DNA of 64,000 nucleotides from Smaragdicoccus niigatensis DSM 44881 = NBRC 103563 (GTDB taxonomy: Bacteria; Actinomycetota; Actinomycetes; Mycobacteriales; Mycobacteriaceae). Made by a program: the position numbers and the translations under genes. Positions 47,662-55,569 of the stretch are shown here, piece by piece (position 1 is the first letter of the stretch; every line of letters begins with the position of its first letter). The stretch is taken from contig NZ_AQXZ01000019.1 in assembly GCF_000380645.1 (NCBI RefSeq), positions 186,001 through 250,000 of the forward strand, in the 5' to 3' direction. The notes beneath the pieces were generated by a model, which searched no databases, was not told the DNA's origin, and saw nothing but the letters and a program-made list of their open reading frames with translations.

Positions 47662-48644
47662 GCGACCACCAGCTGAGTCATCTGGATTCCGAAGGCCGCG
47701 CCCGAATGGTCGACGTCAGCGCCAAGGTCGACACGACCCGCACGGCGATCGCCGCGGGCGAAATGCACACGACCGCCGAGGTCGTGCGTCTCGTCCAGGC
47801 CGATGACCTGCCGAAAGCCGACGTTCTGGCCACTGCCCGCATCGCCGGCATCCAAGGTGCCAAGAAGACGTCCGAACTGATTCCGCTGTGTCATCCGATC
47901 CCCTTGTCGTCGGTCAACATCGCGTTCGACTTCACCGAAACCACGATCACCATCGAGGCGACGGCGAAGACGAAGGGACCCACCGGCGTCGAGATGGAAG
48001 CCCTGACCGCGGTCGCGATCGCGGGTCTGACGCTGCACGACATGGTGAAGGCCGTCGACCCCGGTGCGGTTCTGACGGACATCCGTCTCGTGAGCAAGAC
48101 CGGCGGCAAACGCGGCCACTGGACCCGCGAAGGCAGCTCGTTCGCGAACAACGACCGCAGCGCGACGGTCATCGTCTCGTCGACGGGAGCCGCGCAGGGC
48201 ACCCGCGACGACACCACCGGACCGGTGATCGCCAGCTGGATGGCCGGACACTATTTCGCGGTGAACCCGGTCGCGATCTGCGCCGATGCCGACATCGCGA
48301 AGGTGCTGAGCGCCGCCGTGGCACAACAGCCGGCACTCATCATCACGACCGGCGGCACCGGTGCTTCGCCGACCGACCGCACGCCGGAAGCAACGTCCGC
48401 GCTGCTGGACCGCCCGTTGCCCGGCGTCGCCGAACTGATCCGCCAGAAGGGCACCGCGAAATTCCCGCTCGCAGCCCTGAGCCGCGGCATCGCCGGACTC
48501 GCCGGGCGAACGGTCATCGTGAACCTGCCCGGCTCACCGGGCGGCGTCAAGGATGGTCTGGCCGTCCTCGACGAATTACTCGACCATCTGCTGGCCCAAG
48601 TCGCCGGCGGCGGCCAACACGAGTCCACGGGAGGTTCGAAGTGA
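47658..48644 (+). CDS. moaC: MoaC-MogA/MoaB fusion protein
   Basis: A 328-aa fusion of two molybdenum-cofactor domains. The N-terminal MoaC part (about 1-160) has KVDTTRTAIAAGEM, SELIPLCHPIPLSS, and TGVEMEALTAV with catalytic residues for the cPMP synthase step. The C-terminal MogA/MoaB part (about 160-328) has VIVSSTGAAQG, TTGGTGASPTDRTPEA and NLPGSPGGVKDGL, adenylylating molybdopterin. Fusion places cPMP synthesis and molybdopterin activation in one polypeptide. ATG at 47658 overlaps moeA, and its stop overlaps moaE (GTGA). Confidence 0.95.
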   Translation: MSDHQLSHLDSEGRARMVDVSAKVDTTRTAIAAGEMHTTAEVVRLVQADDLPKADVLATARIAGIQGAKKTSELIPLCHPIPLSSVNIAFDFTETTITIEATAKTKGPTGVEMEALTAVAIAGLTLHDMVKAVDPGAVLTDIRLVSKTGGKRGHWTREGSSFANNDRSATVIVSSTGAAQGTRDDTTGPVIASWMAGHYFAVNPVAICADADIAKVLSAAVAQQPALIITTGGTGASPTDRTPEATSALLDRPLPGVAELIRQKGTAKFPLAALSRGIAGLAGRTVIVNLPGSPGGVKDGLAVLDELLDHLLAQVAGGGQHESTGGSK

Positions 48645-49054
48645 GCGAACTGCTGGCGCGCATTTCCGATCAGCCGCTCGACCCAGCCGTCGTCGACGCC
48701 GCGGTGGCAGGCCCGGCGTTCGGCGCCGTCGTCTGTTTCACCGGCGTGGTCCGGAACCACGACGGCGGCCAGGCGGTATCTCTCCTCGAGTACTCAGCGC
48801 ATCCCGACGCCGAGCGATTTCTCACCAAGATCTGCACCGAGGTCGCCGAACGCACCGGACTTCCGGTGGCCGCGATCCACCGCGTCGGTGAGCTTCGGGT
48901 TGGCGATCTCGCGGTGGTGGCGGCCGTCGCCGCACCCCATCGGGCCGAAGCCTTCACCGCGTGTGCCGAACTCGTCGAGCGGATCAAGCACGAAGTGCCC
49001 ATCTGGAAGCGTCAGCACTTCGCGGATGGGCTCTCCGAGTGGGTCGGACTCTAG
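48641..49054 (+). CDS. moaE: Molybdopterin synthase large subunit
   Basis: MoaE, 137 aa, converting cPMP to molybdopterin with MoaD. It includes VVCFTGVVRNHDGGQAVSLL and EYSAHPDAERFL, and the active-site segment HEVPIWKRQHFADG with the catalytic Lys residues. GTG at 48641 has GGGAGG upstream and overlaps the previous stop. Its TAG shares CTAG with the convergent amidase stop, leaving no room for a terminator between them. Confidence 0.94.
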   Translation: MSELLARISDQPLDPAVVDAAVAGPAFGAVVCFTGVVRNHDGGQAVSLLEYSAHPDAERFLTKICTEVAERTGLPVAAIHRVGELRVGDLAVVAAVAAPHRAEAFTACAELVERIKHEVPIWKRQHFADGLSEWVGL

Positions 49055-50436
49055 TTCGTTCCGGCTGCCGGGTTGGGCTCGCCGACCGCGATGGAGTTCG
49101 GCACCGTTTCGCCATCGACCACGTTGTCGGGAGCGAGCGGGAAGACGTTCCCCGTCTTGAACTTCGAGTCGAGCATTGACGCCGCGAGGTTGGTCACGAG
49201 CCCGAACGTCTGCTGATCGGTCAACGGCGCCACGCTGCCGAGTCCGAGGACGTCGAGCAGCGGCTTGAAGATGTTGGACAGGTTCTTCATCGTCGTCGAA
49301 TCCTGGCCCAGAGTTGCCGGCGAGGTGTTCGTGACCGAGTCGCTGTTCGCGCCAGAACCTGCTGGCGTCAGTTCCTGAGCGGTCGGCGAGGACGTCGTGG
49401 TCGAGGTCGTCGACTCTGCGGTCGCAGGTGCCGAGGCCGCGGTCGTCGGAACGGCCGGCTTCGTGGTCGTGGTGGTCGCAGCGGCGGCTGCCGTCGATTC
49501 ACCCTCCGGCTTGACGACTGCCGGGGTCTTGTCCGGCGCTGGGGAATCGAGCTGAGTCACGCTCTTGATCGGCTCGCCGGTCCGCGGGTCGCGGTCGAGC
49601 AGATAGCCGACGATGCCGGTGATGATCGCCACCGCGTGCCGGAGTTCGCCCTCTTCGGACTCGAGCATTCCGGCATCTGCGGTGTTCGACAGGTTGCCCA
49701 TCTCGACAAAGACGAGGGGCACCTTCGTGAGCGCCGGGCCGGCGATGTCCGAACGGGACATGAGGCCGCCGGTACCGGCGTAGTTCGACTCGGCGAAGCC
49801 GGCCTTCACGTACGACTCACGCATGATCTTCGTGGCCAGAATGCCCTTGGTCGACTGCACCTCGTTGACGGTCTTGTCCGGCACCGGAAGCGTCGGAACG
49901 ATGAGGTGGAAGCCGTGGTCCTTCTCCGCCACCGCCGCGGGTGTCGAGTCCGCGTGAATGCTCACCGCAAGGTCGGCACCCGAGTCGCTGGCCTTCTTCG
50001 CGCGCTCGTCGATGCAGCCGCCCCAGCCGTCGTCATCCGCGCGGCTCAGTTCGACCGTGCCGCCGAGGTCTTCGATCGAAGCCTTGACGAGGTTGGCGAC
50101 CTTCCAGTTGATCGTGTGTTCAGGGACGCCGTTGACCGACGTGGCACCCGTCGTCTGGCAGTCCTTGGTGCCGCCACGGCCGTCCGGAACCTGCTTCGCG
50201 AGGTCCTCGGTGATGTTCGTGCCCTGGTGTCCGGGATCGAGGAAGACCTTCTTGCCGACCAGGATCTGCTTCACGTTCTCCGGCGTCGCAGCGCCGGCTG
50301 CCGCAGTACCCGCAGCGGTCGCTGCGTCGTCGGCGTGGGCGATACCAGGGATGAAGCCCGCCACGCCACACGTCGCGGCGATTGCGGCGATTGCCGTCGT
50401 CTTACGCAGCAGTGGGTTGAAGTTGGCCTTACGCAC
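49051..50436 (-). CDS. N-acetylmuramoyl-L-alanine amidase (Amidase_3), Rv3717-like
   Basis: Secreted zinc amidase, 461 aa, cutting the bond between MurNAc and L-Ala of peptidoglycan. It has a signal peptide ending near IAHA and the Zn motifs DPGHQG, VELSRADDD and SIHADSTP plus the catalytic VEMGNLSN. A long Thr/Ala/Pro/Ser-rich tail (from about residue 290) may span the cell envelope. The catalytic part resembles mycobacterial Ami1; the tail is an addition. GTG at 50436 is preceded by GAAGGA. Confidence 0.92.
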   Translation of the reverse strand: MRKANFNPLLRKTTAIAAIAATCGVAGFIPGIAHADDAATAAGTAAAGAATPENVKQILVGKKVFLDPGHQGTNITEDLAKQVPDGRGGTKDCQTTGATSVNGVPEHTINWKVANLVKASIEDLGGTVELSRADDDGWGGCIDERAKKASDSGADLAVSIHADSTPAAVAEKDHGFHLIVPTLPVPDKTVNEVQSTKGILATKIMRESYVKAGFAESNYAGTGGLMSRSDIAGPALTKVPLVFVEMGNLSNTADAGMLESEEGELRHAVAIITGIVGYLLDRDPRTGEPIKSVTQLDSPAPDKTPAVVKPEGESTAAAAATTTTTKPAVPTTAASAPATAESTTSTTTSSPTAQELTPAGSGANSDSVTNTSPATLGQDSTTMKNLSNIFKPLLDVLGLGSVAPLTDQQTFGLVTNLAASMLDSKFKTGNVFPLAPDNVVDGETVPNSIAVGEPNPAAGTN

Positions 50437-50571
50437 GGGATTCGTCCTTCCACAAGGGGTCAGACGAAATGGTTCCCCGTGGGAGGGCTTCTCTATTGCG
50501 CGCACGCGGTGGGTTATCGAAGCGTTGCCGCCTCGATAGCTTGCTGTGGCCGGAAGTGGGGCGGAAGTGCC

Positions 50572-51045
50572 TCAGTCCTGCTTGAAGATCTTCTCGTTCG
50601 CCATCACGACTTGGCACGGACGCAGCGGTTTGCGCGCCGGACCCTTCTCGACATCACCAGTCAGGCTGAATTCGCTGCCGTGGCACGTGCAGGTGATCTT
50701 GTCCTTGATGATCTGAGTGATCGCGCAGCCGGCGTGCGGGCACTCGCCGTGGAACGCGTAGTACTTCGACTCCTCGGGCTGAGTGACGAGCAGGCCATCC
50801 GAGGTGATCTTTCCGGATCCCACCGGAATGTCTTTGCAGTCGGCGATCATCTCGCCCTTCGGGGTCGGAACACCGTCGCCGAGAACTTCCGCCGGCTTGG
50901 TCTGCGCCACAGGCTTCGGCGCGCCAGCCGCCTGCTTGTTCGGTTCCGACCCGCCACTCGAGCATCCGACCGCCGCAGCTGCGGCAGCGACGCTTGCGCC
51001 AGCAACAACGGCGCGTCGGGTGATGGGGCGATCATGCAGGGTCAT
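50572..51045 (-). CDS. Rieske [2Fe-2S] Tat lipoprotein
   Basis: A 157-aa protein with a twin-arginine motif (TRRAVV) and lipobox-like VGCSSGG, so exported folded with its cluster and membrane-anchored. The Rieske ligands are CPHAGC and CTCHGSEF, complete. It is not accompanied by cytochrome b or other bc1 genes; it may serve as an extracytoplasmic electron carrier or an arsenite-oxidase-type small subunit. ATG at 51045 has GGAGACGG upstream. Confidence 0.9.
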   Translation of the reverse strand: MTLHDRPITRRAVVAGASVAAAAAAVGCSSGGSEPNKQAAGAPKPVAQTKPAEVLGDGVPTPKGEMIADCKDIPVGSGKITSDGLLVTQPEESKYYAFHGECPHAGCAITQIIKDKITCTCHGSEFSLTGDVEKGPARKPLRPCQVVMANEKIFKQD

Positions 51046-51695
51046 ACCGTCTCCGTAAACACTCGGCTATCGTCTGGTTCGCGCCGCTGCGAGCCGGAGC
51101 AGTACGGGCGTGCCTATCGCGGGCGTGACCATAGCGTTATAAGGGTAAGCCGCAGTCGGTCGTGATGACATCAAAATCAACCAACTCGATTATCCCAGGC
51201 CACACTGCCGCCTCAACAGTGTAATTCCTCCACACAACCGTGATCAACACAGCTGATCTTGAGTATGCCCTGTCACCCACGCGTGCAGCAGGAATCGTGA
51301 TCTCGGGCCCCTCGTTCGCGGTGCGCGGGGGTGCGCGGTTACCGACTTGTGATTGGTCCCGTAATTGATCTTGTTGGGTGTTCAACCAGGCGAAAGGCCA
51401 AGATAGACCTGGATTTACCTGGCGAAATTCGACCCAGAAAGCCAACCCTGTGAGGTAGCTGTGAATTAACACCCAGGCATTGCCTTGCGCGGCAATTCGG
51501 TCACCAGCACGACACGCCCGCCGTGACATGGGACGACACGCCAGCAACGGTTCAGCGTCGCGCGAACATAGGACAATCGCCGATAGTGTGCGCCCGATCG
51601 CCAAGGTTTAAGTTCCATCGATTCCGGGAATGGACATGATGGTGCCGATCGCCTCCACCACGAAAGGATCTCAACCTCCTCATGGAAGCCCTGTG
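51046..51695. other. Noncoding region before rsbW-sigF
   Basis: About 650 bp. A 155-codon open frame on the minus strand has no recognisable product or start context. The region includes the predicted SigF promoter at 51605-51631. I see no RNA element that I can support. Confidence 0.5.
51605..51631 (+). promoter_or_regulatory. SigF-type promoter of rsbW-sigF
   Basis: GGTTT, a 16-bp spacer and GGGAAT match the mycobacterial SigF promoter consensus GGTTT-N16-GGGTAT at all but one position. It predicts transcription from about 51638 and autoregulation of rsbW-sigF. This also excludes the ATG at 51630 as the rsbW start. Confidence 0.72.
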
Positions 51696-52115
51696 ATGCC
51701 CGCGACCGAGAGCAGCGCACTGCCCGCCCAGTTGCGGGTAGCGGCATCTCCGAGCCAGCTGACCATCGTGCGTGCGGTCGCTGCCGCGATTGCCGGTGCC
51801 GCCAACTTCGACCTCGACGCCATCTCCGATGTGCGCCTGGCCGTCGACGAAGCCTGCACCCAATTGCTTCGGCACGCGGCCCCGGACGCATCGATGTACT
51901 GCACGTTCGAGCCGCACGAGAGCTCGCTTCGAGTGACCGTCAGCGTCTTTCCTCTCGCATCGCAACCGACCCAGCAGAAGACCTTCGGCTGGCACGTCCT
52001 GTGTTCGCTCACCGACCACGTCGAGATGACGACGTTGACCCAGCCCGACTTCGCGTCCGTCACGGCACCGGCCGTGTCGTTCAGCAAATCGAGGAATGGC
52101 GGCGAGCCCGCCTAG
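51696..52115 (+). CDS. rsbW: Anti-sigma factor of SigF, RsbW-like
   Basis: HATPase-type anti-sigma factor of 139 aa, like mycobacterial RsbW/UsfX. It has the small kinase core with DVRLAVDEACTQLLRHA (the N-box region) and a degenerate C-terminal ATP-lid part. It is expected to bind SigF until displaced by an anti-anti-sigma factor, not found nearby. ATG at 51696 is chosen because GGAAG precedes it by 7 bases and because the predicted SigF promoter lies between 51605 and 51631. An ATG at 51630 would precede the transcript. Confidence 0.88.
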   Translation: MPATESSALPAQLRVAASPSQLTIVRAVAAAIAGAANFDLDAISDVRLAVDEACTQLLRHAAPDASMYCTFEPHESSLRVTVSVFPLASQPTQQKTFGWHVLCSLTDHVEMTTLTQPDFASVTAPAVSFSKSRNGGEPA

Positions 52116-52117
52116 AC

Positions 52118-52873
52118 ATGCCTTCCAACGACTATTCCGACGTCATGGAGCGCTTCGGCGAGATCGCCGCGCTACCAGCCGACGATCCTGCCCGCACCAG
52201 CCTTCGCGATGCGCTCGTCGAGCGCTGCCTTCCGCTTGCCGACCATGTCGCGCGGCGCTTCGAGGGACGCGGCGAAGCGCTCGAGGATCTGGTTCAGGTT
52301 GCCCGCCTGGGACTGGTCAAGGCCGTCAACCGCTTTGATCCGACGCGCGGCGCCGACTTCCTCTCGTACGCGATCCCCACGATCATGGGTGAGGTCCGGC
52401 GACACTTCCGCGACACCGGCTGGGCAGTGCACGTGCCTCGCCGCATGCAGGAGTTGCATCTCGCGCTCGGCAAGGCGGCCGACCACCTTTCGCACAGTTT
52501 GCGCCGCGCACCCACCGTCCACGAACTCGCTGAAGAACTCGGCACGACGCCGGCCGAGGTCACCGAGGCGATCGCCGCCGGCTCGTCGTACCAGACGTTG
52601 TCGATGGAAGCGGCGACGTCGAGCGACGGCGAGGGCCTTCCGATCTCGGAGACCCTGGGCGACTGCGACTCCGCACTCGAACAGATCGACGACCACGAAG
52701 CCCTGCGCCCGCTCCTCGCCGCACTGCCCGAGCGCGAACGCCAGATCTTGATGCTGCGCTTCTTCGGGAACATGACTCAGTCGGAAATCGGCGCGTCCCT
52801 TGGCATCTCGCAGATGCACGTGTCTCGTCTCCTCGCGCGGACACTGGCCAAGCTGCGTCAGGATCTGGATTGA
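52118..52873 (+). CDS. sigF: Alternative sigma factor SigF
   Basis: SigB/SigF-type sigma factor, 251 aa. Region 2 shows RCLPLADHVARRFEGRGE and LVQVARLGLVKAVNRF, with SYAIPTIMGEVRRHFRD; region 3 has RRAPTVHELAEELGTTPAEV; region 4 the helix-turn-helix MTQSEIGASLGISQMHVSRL. Very similar to remembered mycobacterial SigF. It probably directs general stress and stationary-phase genes, including its own operon through the promoter at 51605. Starts 2 bp after the rsbW stop. Confidence 0.94.
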   Translation: MPSNDYSDVMERFGEIAALPADDPARTSLRDALVERCLPLADHVARRFEGRGEALEDLVQVARLGLVKAVNRFDPTRGADFLSYAIPTIMGEVRRHFRDTGWAVHVPRRMQELHLALGKAADHLSHSLRRAPTVHELAEELGTTPAEVTEAIAAGSSYQTLSMEAATSSDGEGLPISETLGDCDSALEQIDDHEALRPLLAALPERERQILMLRFFGNMTQSEIGASLGISQMHVSRLLARTLAKLRQDLD

Positions 52874-52929
52874 TCCCGCACGGCGTGCCGCATGATCATC
52901 CGGCCGCCGCAGTGGGTATATCTGGCCCT

Positions 52930-53124
52930 ATGGATCACCTCGCACCCCGCCACGAGCAGGTTCAACTGACGGGCGGATTCGCGATAAACGAGTGGATCGC
53001 GGTCGGGCTGGGCAGCGGCGTCGCCGCGGTTGGCCTCGGCATCCTGACGGGGTCCGCGATGCTCGGCATCGCCGTCGGCGTCGCGTTCCTTGCGGCCACC
53101 TGGGCGATCCTTCTTCTCATCTGA
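52930..53124 (+). CDS. Small membrane protein
   Basis: A 64-aa protein with two hydrophobic segments (about residues 24-42 and 45-63). No family recognised. It starts 56 bp after sigF stop and may be co-transcribed. An in-frame TTG at 52870 overlapping the sigF stop (TTGA) would make it 84 aa and translationally coupled. No strong ribosome-binding site at either. Confidence 0.6.
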   Translation: MDHLAPRHEQVQLTGGFAINEWIAVGLGSGVAAVGLGILTGSAMLGIAVGVAFLAATWAILLLI

Positions 53125-53468
53125 CGCGGACGAATCACACCCGTCGAATTTCCCCTATTCGGGCCCGCTTCGCATGCCCAACAGCAATATCGCGAAGTGA
53201 TTGAAAAAGAAAATTGATGATCTTTGCGACCCTGCTTCACCTGCGGATATAGCGCGACACGCCGGGGTGAATCAGTTGAGAGGAAGATCTCGAATTTCCG
53301 GAATTCGACGTGATTCACATCTCACTGCCGATAGTCTGCGAAGCGCGCAAAAAGGTGCTTAACAGCACCCCCGAGAGTTCCGGTTGAATGGCCAATACGA
53401 ACTCGTCAATGTGACCAATATGCACAACGCAATTCGGTCACTAAGCACGCGAAAGGTTCTCCGCAGTA
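53125..53468. other. Upstream region of rpf, no gene seen
   Basis: About 340 bp, more A+T-rich than its surroundings. It probably contains the rpf promoter and leader. Elements resembling the ydaO riboswitch were searched for and not supported beyond GGGGTGAAT. Confidence 0.45.
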
Positions 53469-53804
53469 ATGTCTTCAATTCCCCGATTCTTCATGCGTGC
53501 CGCCATGTCTGCCGTGGCGTGCGCGGTGGTCGCTCCCCTGACGATCGGCACCGGAGCCGCGTCCGCCAAGCCCCTTGCCGTGTGGGATCGCGTCGCGCAG
53601 TGCGAATCCGGTGGAAACTGGGGCACCAACACGGGCAACGGCTTCTATGGCGGCCTGCAGTTCACACTCCAGACCTGGCGCGCGTTCGGCGGCAAGGGAA
53701 TGCCGAACACGGCTTCGAAGTCGGAGCAGATTCGAGTCGCCGAATCGACATTGAAGGGCCAGGGGGCCGGCGCTTGGCCGGTGTGCGGCAAGTTCCTGGG
53801 CTGA
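53469..53804 (+). CDS. rpf: Resuscitation-promoting factor, minimal Rpf
   Basis: Secreted Rpf domain protein of 111 aa: a signal peptide (to about residue 34) followed directly by the complete Rpf fold. Visible are VWDRVAQCESGGNWGTNTG with the catalytic Glu of CESGGNW, FYGGLQFTLQTWRAFGG, and the second Cys of PVCGKF forming the conserved disulphide. Rpfs cleave the glycan strand and help resume growth. It lacks accessory domains, so it is a minimal secreted form. Confidence 0.93.
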   Translation: MSSIPRFFMRAAMSAVACAVVAPLTIGTGAASAKPLAVWDRVAQCESGGNWGTNTGNGFYGGLQFTLQTWRAFGGKGMPNTASKSEQIRVAESTLKGQGAGAWPVCGKFLG

Positions 53805-53809
53805 CACCC

Positions 53810-53840
53810 AATTCGCCGTTCAGTAAACCGTCGGCGAATT
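53810..53840 (+). terminator. Hairpin after rpf, possible weak terminator
   Basis: AATTCGCCG at 53810-53818 pairs with CGGCGAATT at 53832-53840 (13-base loop), right after the rpf stop. There is no T-tract, so termination is uncertain. Confidence 0.4.
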
Positions 53841-53924
53841 ACAGGTGAAATTGACCTCTGTCACATTCCATTGCCTCTGGCGATGCAGTCGCGAAAAATC
53901 AATTGCGACGGAGTGTGATGCCCA

Positions 53925-54122
53925 ATGATGCCCAGCAGACAAGACTATTTCGTGACCAACCGCGATGGCGTGCCGCATGAGCCCGCCGCGGTACTGCGCC
54001 TGAACCGACGCAACTGGCCGAAGGAAAAGGTCGCCAACATGTTCGGTGTGCCTTCATTCCTGGTCCGGCCGATGATGGAGAAGGCGCTCGAAGACGAGCG
54101 CACCCACGTGCTGACCAGCTGA
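53925..54122 (+). CDS. Small DUF-like soluble protein
   Basis: A 65-aa protein beginning MMPSRQDYFVTNRDGVPHEP; Leu/Arg-rich helix in the middle, no signal. It looks like a small DNA- or RNA-binding helix-turn-helix type (LRLNRRNWPKEKVANMFGVP resembles a HTH region), but I cannot name a family. It is followed by a strong terminator, which supports expression. The start could be 53925 or 53928. Confidence 0.6.
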   Translation: MMPSRQDYFVTNRDGVPHEPAAVLRLNRRNWPKEKVANMFGVPSFLVRPMMEKALEDERTHVLTS

Positions 54123-54136
54123 CAGATTCGTCAAGC

Positions 54137-54170
54137 AAGCCCGGTGGCGCCACAGGCGCCCCCGGGCTTT
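54137..54170. terminator. Bidirectional rho-independent terminator
   Basis: AAGCCCGG plus TGGCGCC pairs with GGCGCC plus CCGGGCTT with a small bulge. It lies between the 65-aa gene and the convergent secreted protein and is followed by TTTCGCTT on the plus strand. Confidence 0.8.
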
Positions 54171-54176
54171 CGCTTG

Positions 54177-54632
54177 TCAGCTTCCGAAAATCCCCGCTGG
54201 TTCGGACTGGCCGGTCGCCGGAGCGGAGGCATCGCCGATGGTGATTTCCTTGGTCGAGATCGCATCGACGCCTTCACCATCGCTGGTGTAGCAGAACGCG
54301 ACTGCGATGTACTTGCCGGGATCGGCCGGCGTGAAATCGAGCTTCAGCTTGAGAATCGGGCCCGTGGAATCAGCGGATACGAACGCCGGCCGCGCCACGA
54401 TCGACGAGTCCGCGTTGACGACCTCGTCTGGGGTGTCGAAATCCGAAGGCTGGTGTTTCGTCCCATCGACGGCCGCCAGCACACAGGATTCCCCCGGCAG
54501 GAGCCCGAGGAATGTCGCCGAAACGACTTCTCCGTCCTGAGTGAAGACCGTGAATGCCGTTGCGGACGCGACCGAGGCAGCACCGATCAGCCCTGCGGTG
54601 GCAAGGGTTGCGGCTACGAGTACCCGGCGCAT
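54177..54632 (-). CDS. Secreted protein of unknown function
   Basis: A 151-aa protein with a signal peptide (hydrophobic ATLATAGLIGAASVASATA, cleavage about residue 25) and a beta-rich mature domain containing two cysteines (SCVLAA and AFCYTSDG). I do not recognise the family. ATG at 54632 has GGAGA 4-5 bases upstream. It shares the terminator with the convergent 65-aa gene. Confidence 0.8.
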   Translation of the reverse strand: MRRVLVAATLATAGLIGAASVASATAFTVFTQDGEVVSATFLGLLPGESCVLAAVDGTKHQPSDFDTPDEVVNADSSIVARPAFVSADSTGPILKLKLDFTPADPGKYIAVAFCYTSDGEGVDAISTKEITIGDASAPATGQSEPAGIFGS

Positions 54633-54755
54633 TTCGTCTCCAGTCGAGGACGGTATTTGCAGCCAAACGATATTGAAATCACGACCGATTCGCGAAGAAT
54701 TCAGCTCCGGTGCGATAACGGTTCGAAACCGAATGGGTGACGCAGAAGTCGGTGA

Positions 54756-55409
54756 TCAGACGCGATTTTCGAGCGCGGCATCGAAGGACTTCTCCAGGCC
54801 GCGGATCTTGGCCACATAGGGCTGCGTCTGCGTGCTGTAGTCCCCGCCCTCAGGCATTCCGCCGGCGTGCTGCACGGCGCCCAGGCCGGCGTTGTAGGCG
54901 GCGAGCGCCAAGTCGACCGGGTCGCCCGAGATCTTGCCCTCGGTGATCCCCGCCTTGACGCTGTCGACGTTGAAGCACATGAAGTCGGCTAGAGCCATAA
55001 CGGAATCCGCGATGCTGAACGGGTCGGCCGAACCGTCGCCGTCGGCGTCGACACCCCACCGGGCCCAGGTCTCGGGAATGAACTGCCCGGGGCCGAGCGC
55101 ATTGGAGTAACTGACCGCGCTGGTCGTGAACGAACTCTCGCTGAACACCTGCGCGGCAATCAAGCCGGGCGTGATGCCCTCACACTTGTGACCTGCACGA
55201 ACGATCCAGGGTTCGAACTCGGCAGGCACCGGAACGGGCGGCGCGGGCGGGGGCGGCGGCGCGACTTTCGGCACCGCTGCGGTCGCCACAATCGGCGGCG
55301 CCAATTCGACGGACGGCCCGTCGGAATAGTCAGAGACAGCCTGTAAAACCAATGGATTCACTGGCGAAACACTGATGGCGGAGGCAAACAGTAGTACAGC
55401 AAATCTCAT
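54756..55409 (-). CDS. Lytic transglycosylase with EF-hand-like loop
   Basis: Secreted SLT-type transglycosylase, 217 aa. It has a short signal peptide, a Pro-rich linker (about residues 48-63), and an SLT domain with the catalytic Glu in VFSESSFTTSAVSYSNALG and GQFIPETWARWG, followed by DADGDGSADPF, an EF-hand-like calcium loop, then the conserved ALAAYNAGLGAV. It cleaves peptidoglycan glycan chains. The calcium-loop insertion is known in actinobacterial family members. Confidence 0.9.
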   Translation of the reverse strand: MRFAVLLFASAISVSPVNPLVLQAVSDYSDGPSVELAPPIVATAAVPKVAPPPPPAPPVPVPAEFEPWIVRAGHKCEGITPGLIAAQVFSESSFTTSAVSYSNALGPGQFIPETWARWGVDADGDGSADPFSIADSVMALADFMCFNVDSVKAGITEGKISGDPVDLALAAYNAGLGAVQHAGGMPEGGDYSTQTQPYVAKIRGLEKSFDAALENRV

Positions 55410-55569
55410 CAGTTACGAATCCCGTCGTCAGTCACGCCAATCTAGCCCAGATAACTACGCGATCACAAACAGATAACGGAAATTAATACTGAAAAGTAGG
55501 GAGGATCACTTCCCATTTCACGGACCCCCGTACCTGCCCAAGCGAGCCGCCGAGTGGCACGATGAGCCC

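Noticed and set aside
51137-51604. Minus-strand open frame of 155 codons in the region before rsbW
   Set aside because: No recognisable product, no ribosome-binding context and the translation looks random.
52914-52919. SigF -10 element GGGTAT before the small membrane protein
   Set aside because: No GGTTT or GTTT at the required distance upstream.
53260-53300. Possible c-di-AMP (ydaO) riboswitch before rpf, because of GGGGTGAAT
   Set aside because: Other conserved parts of the motif, such as GGGGACCCAA and the closing helix, were not found.
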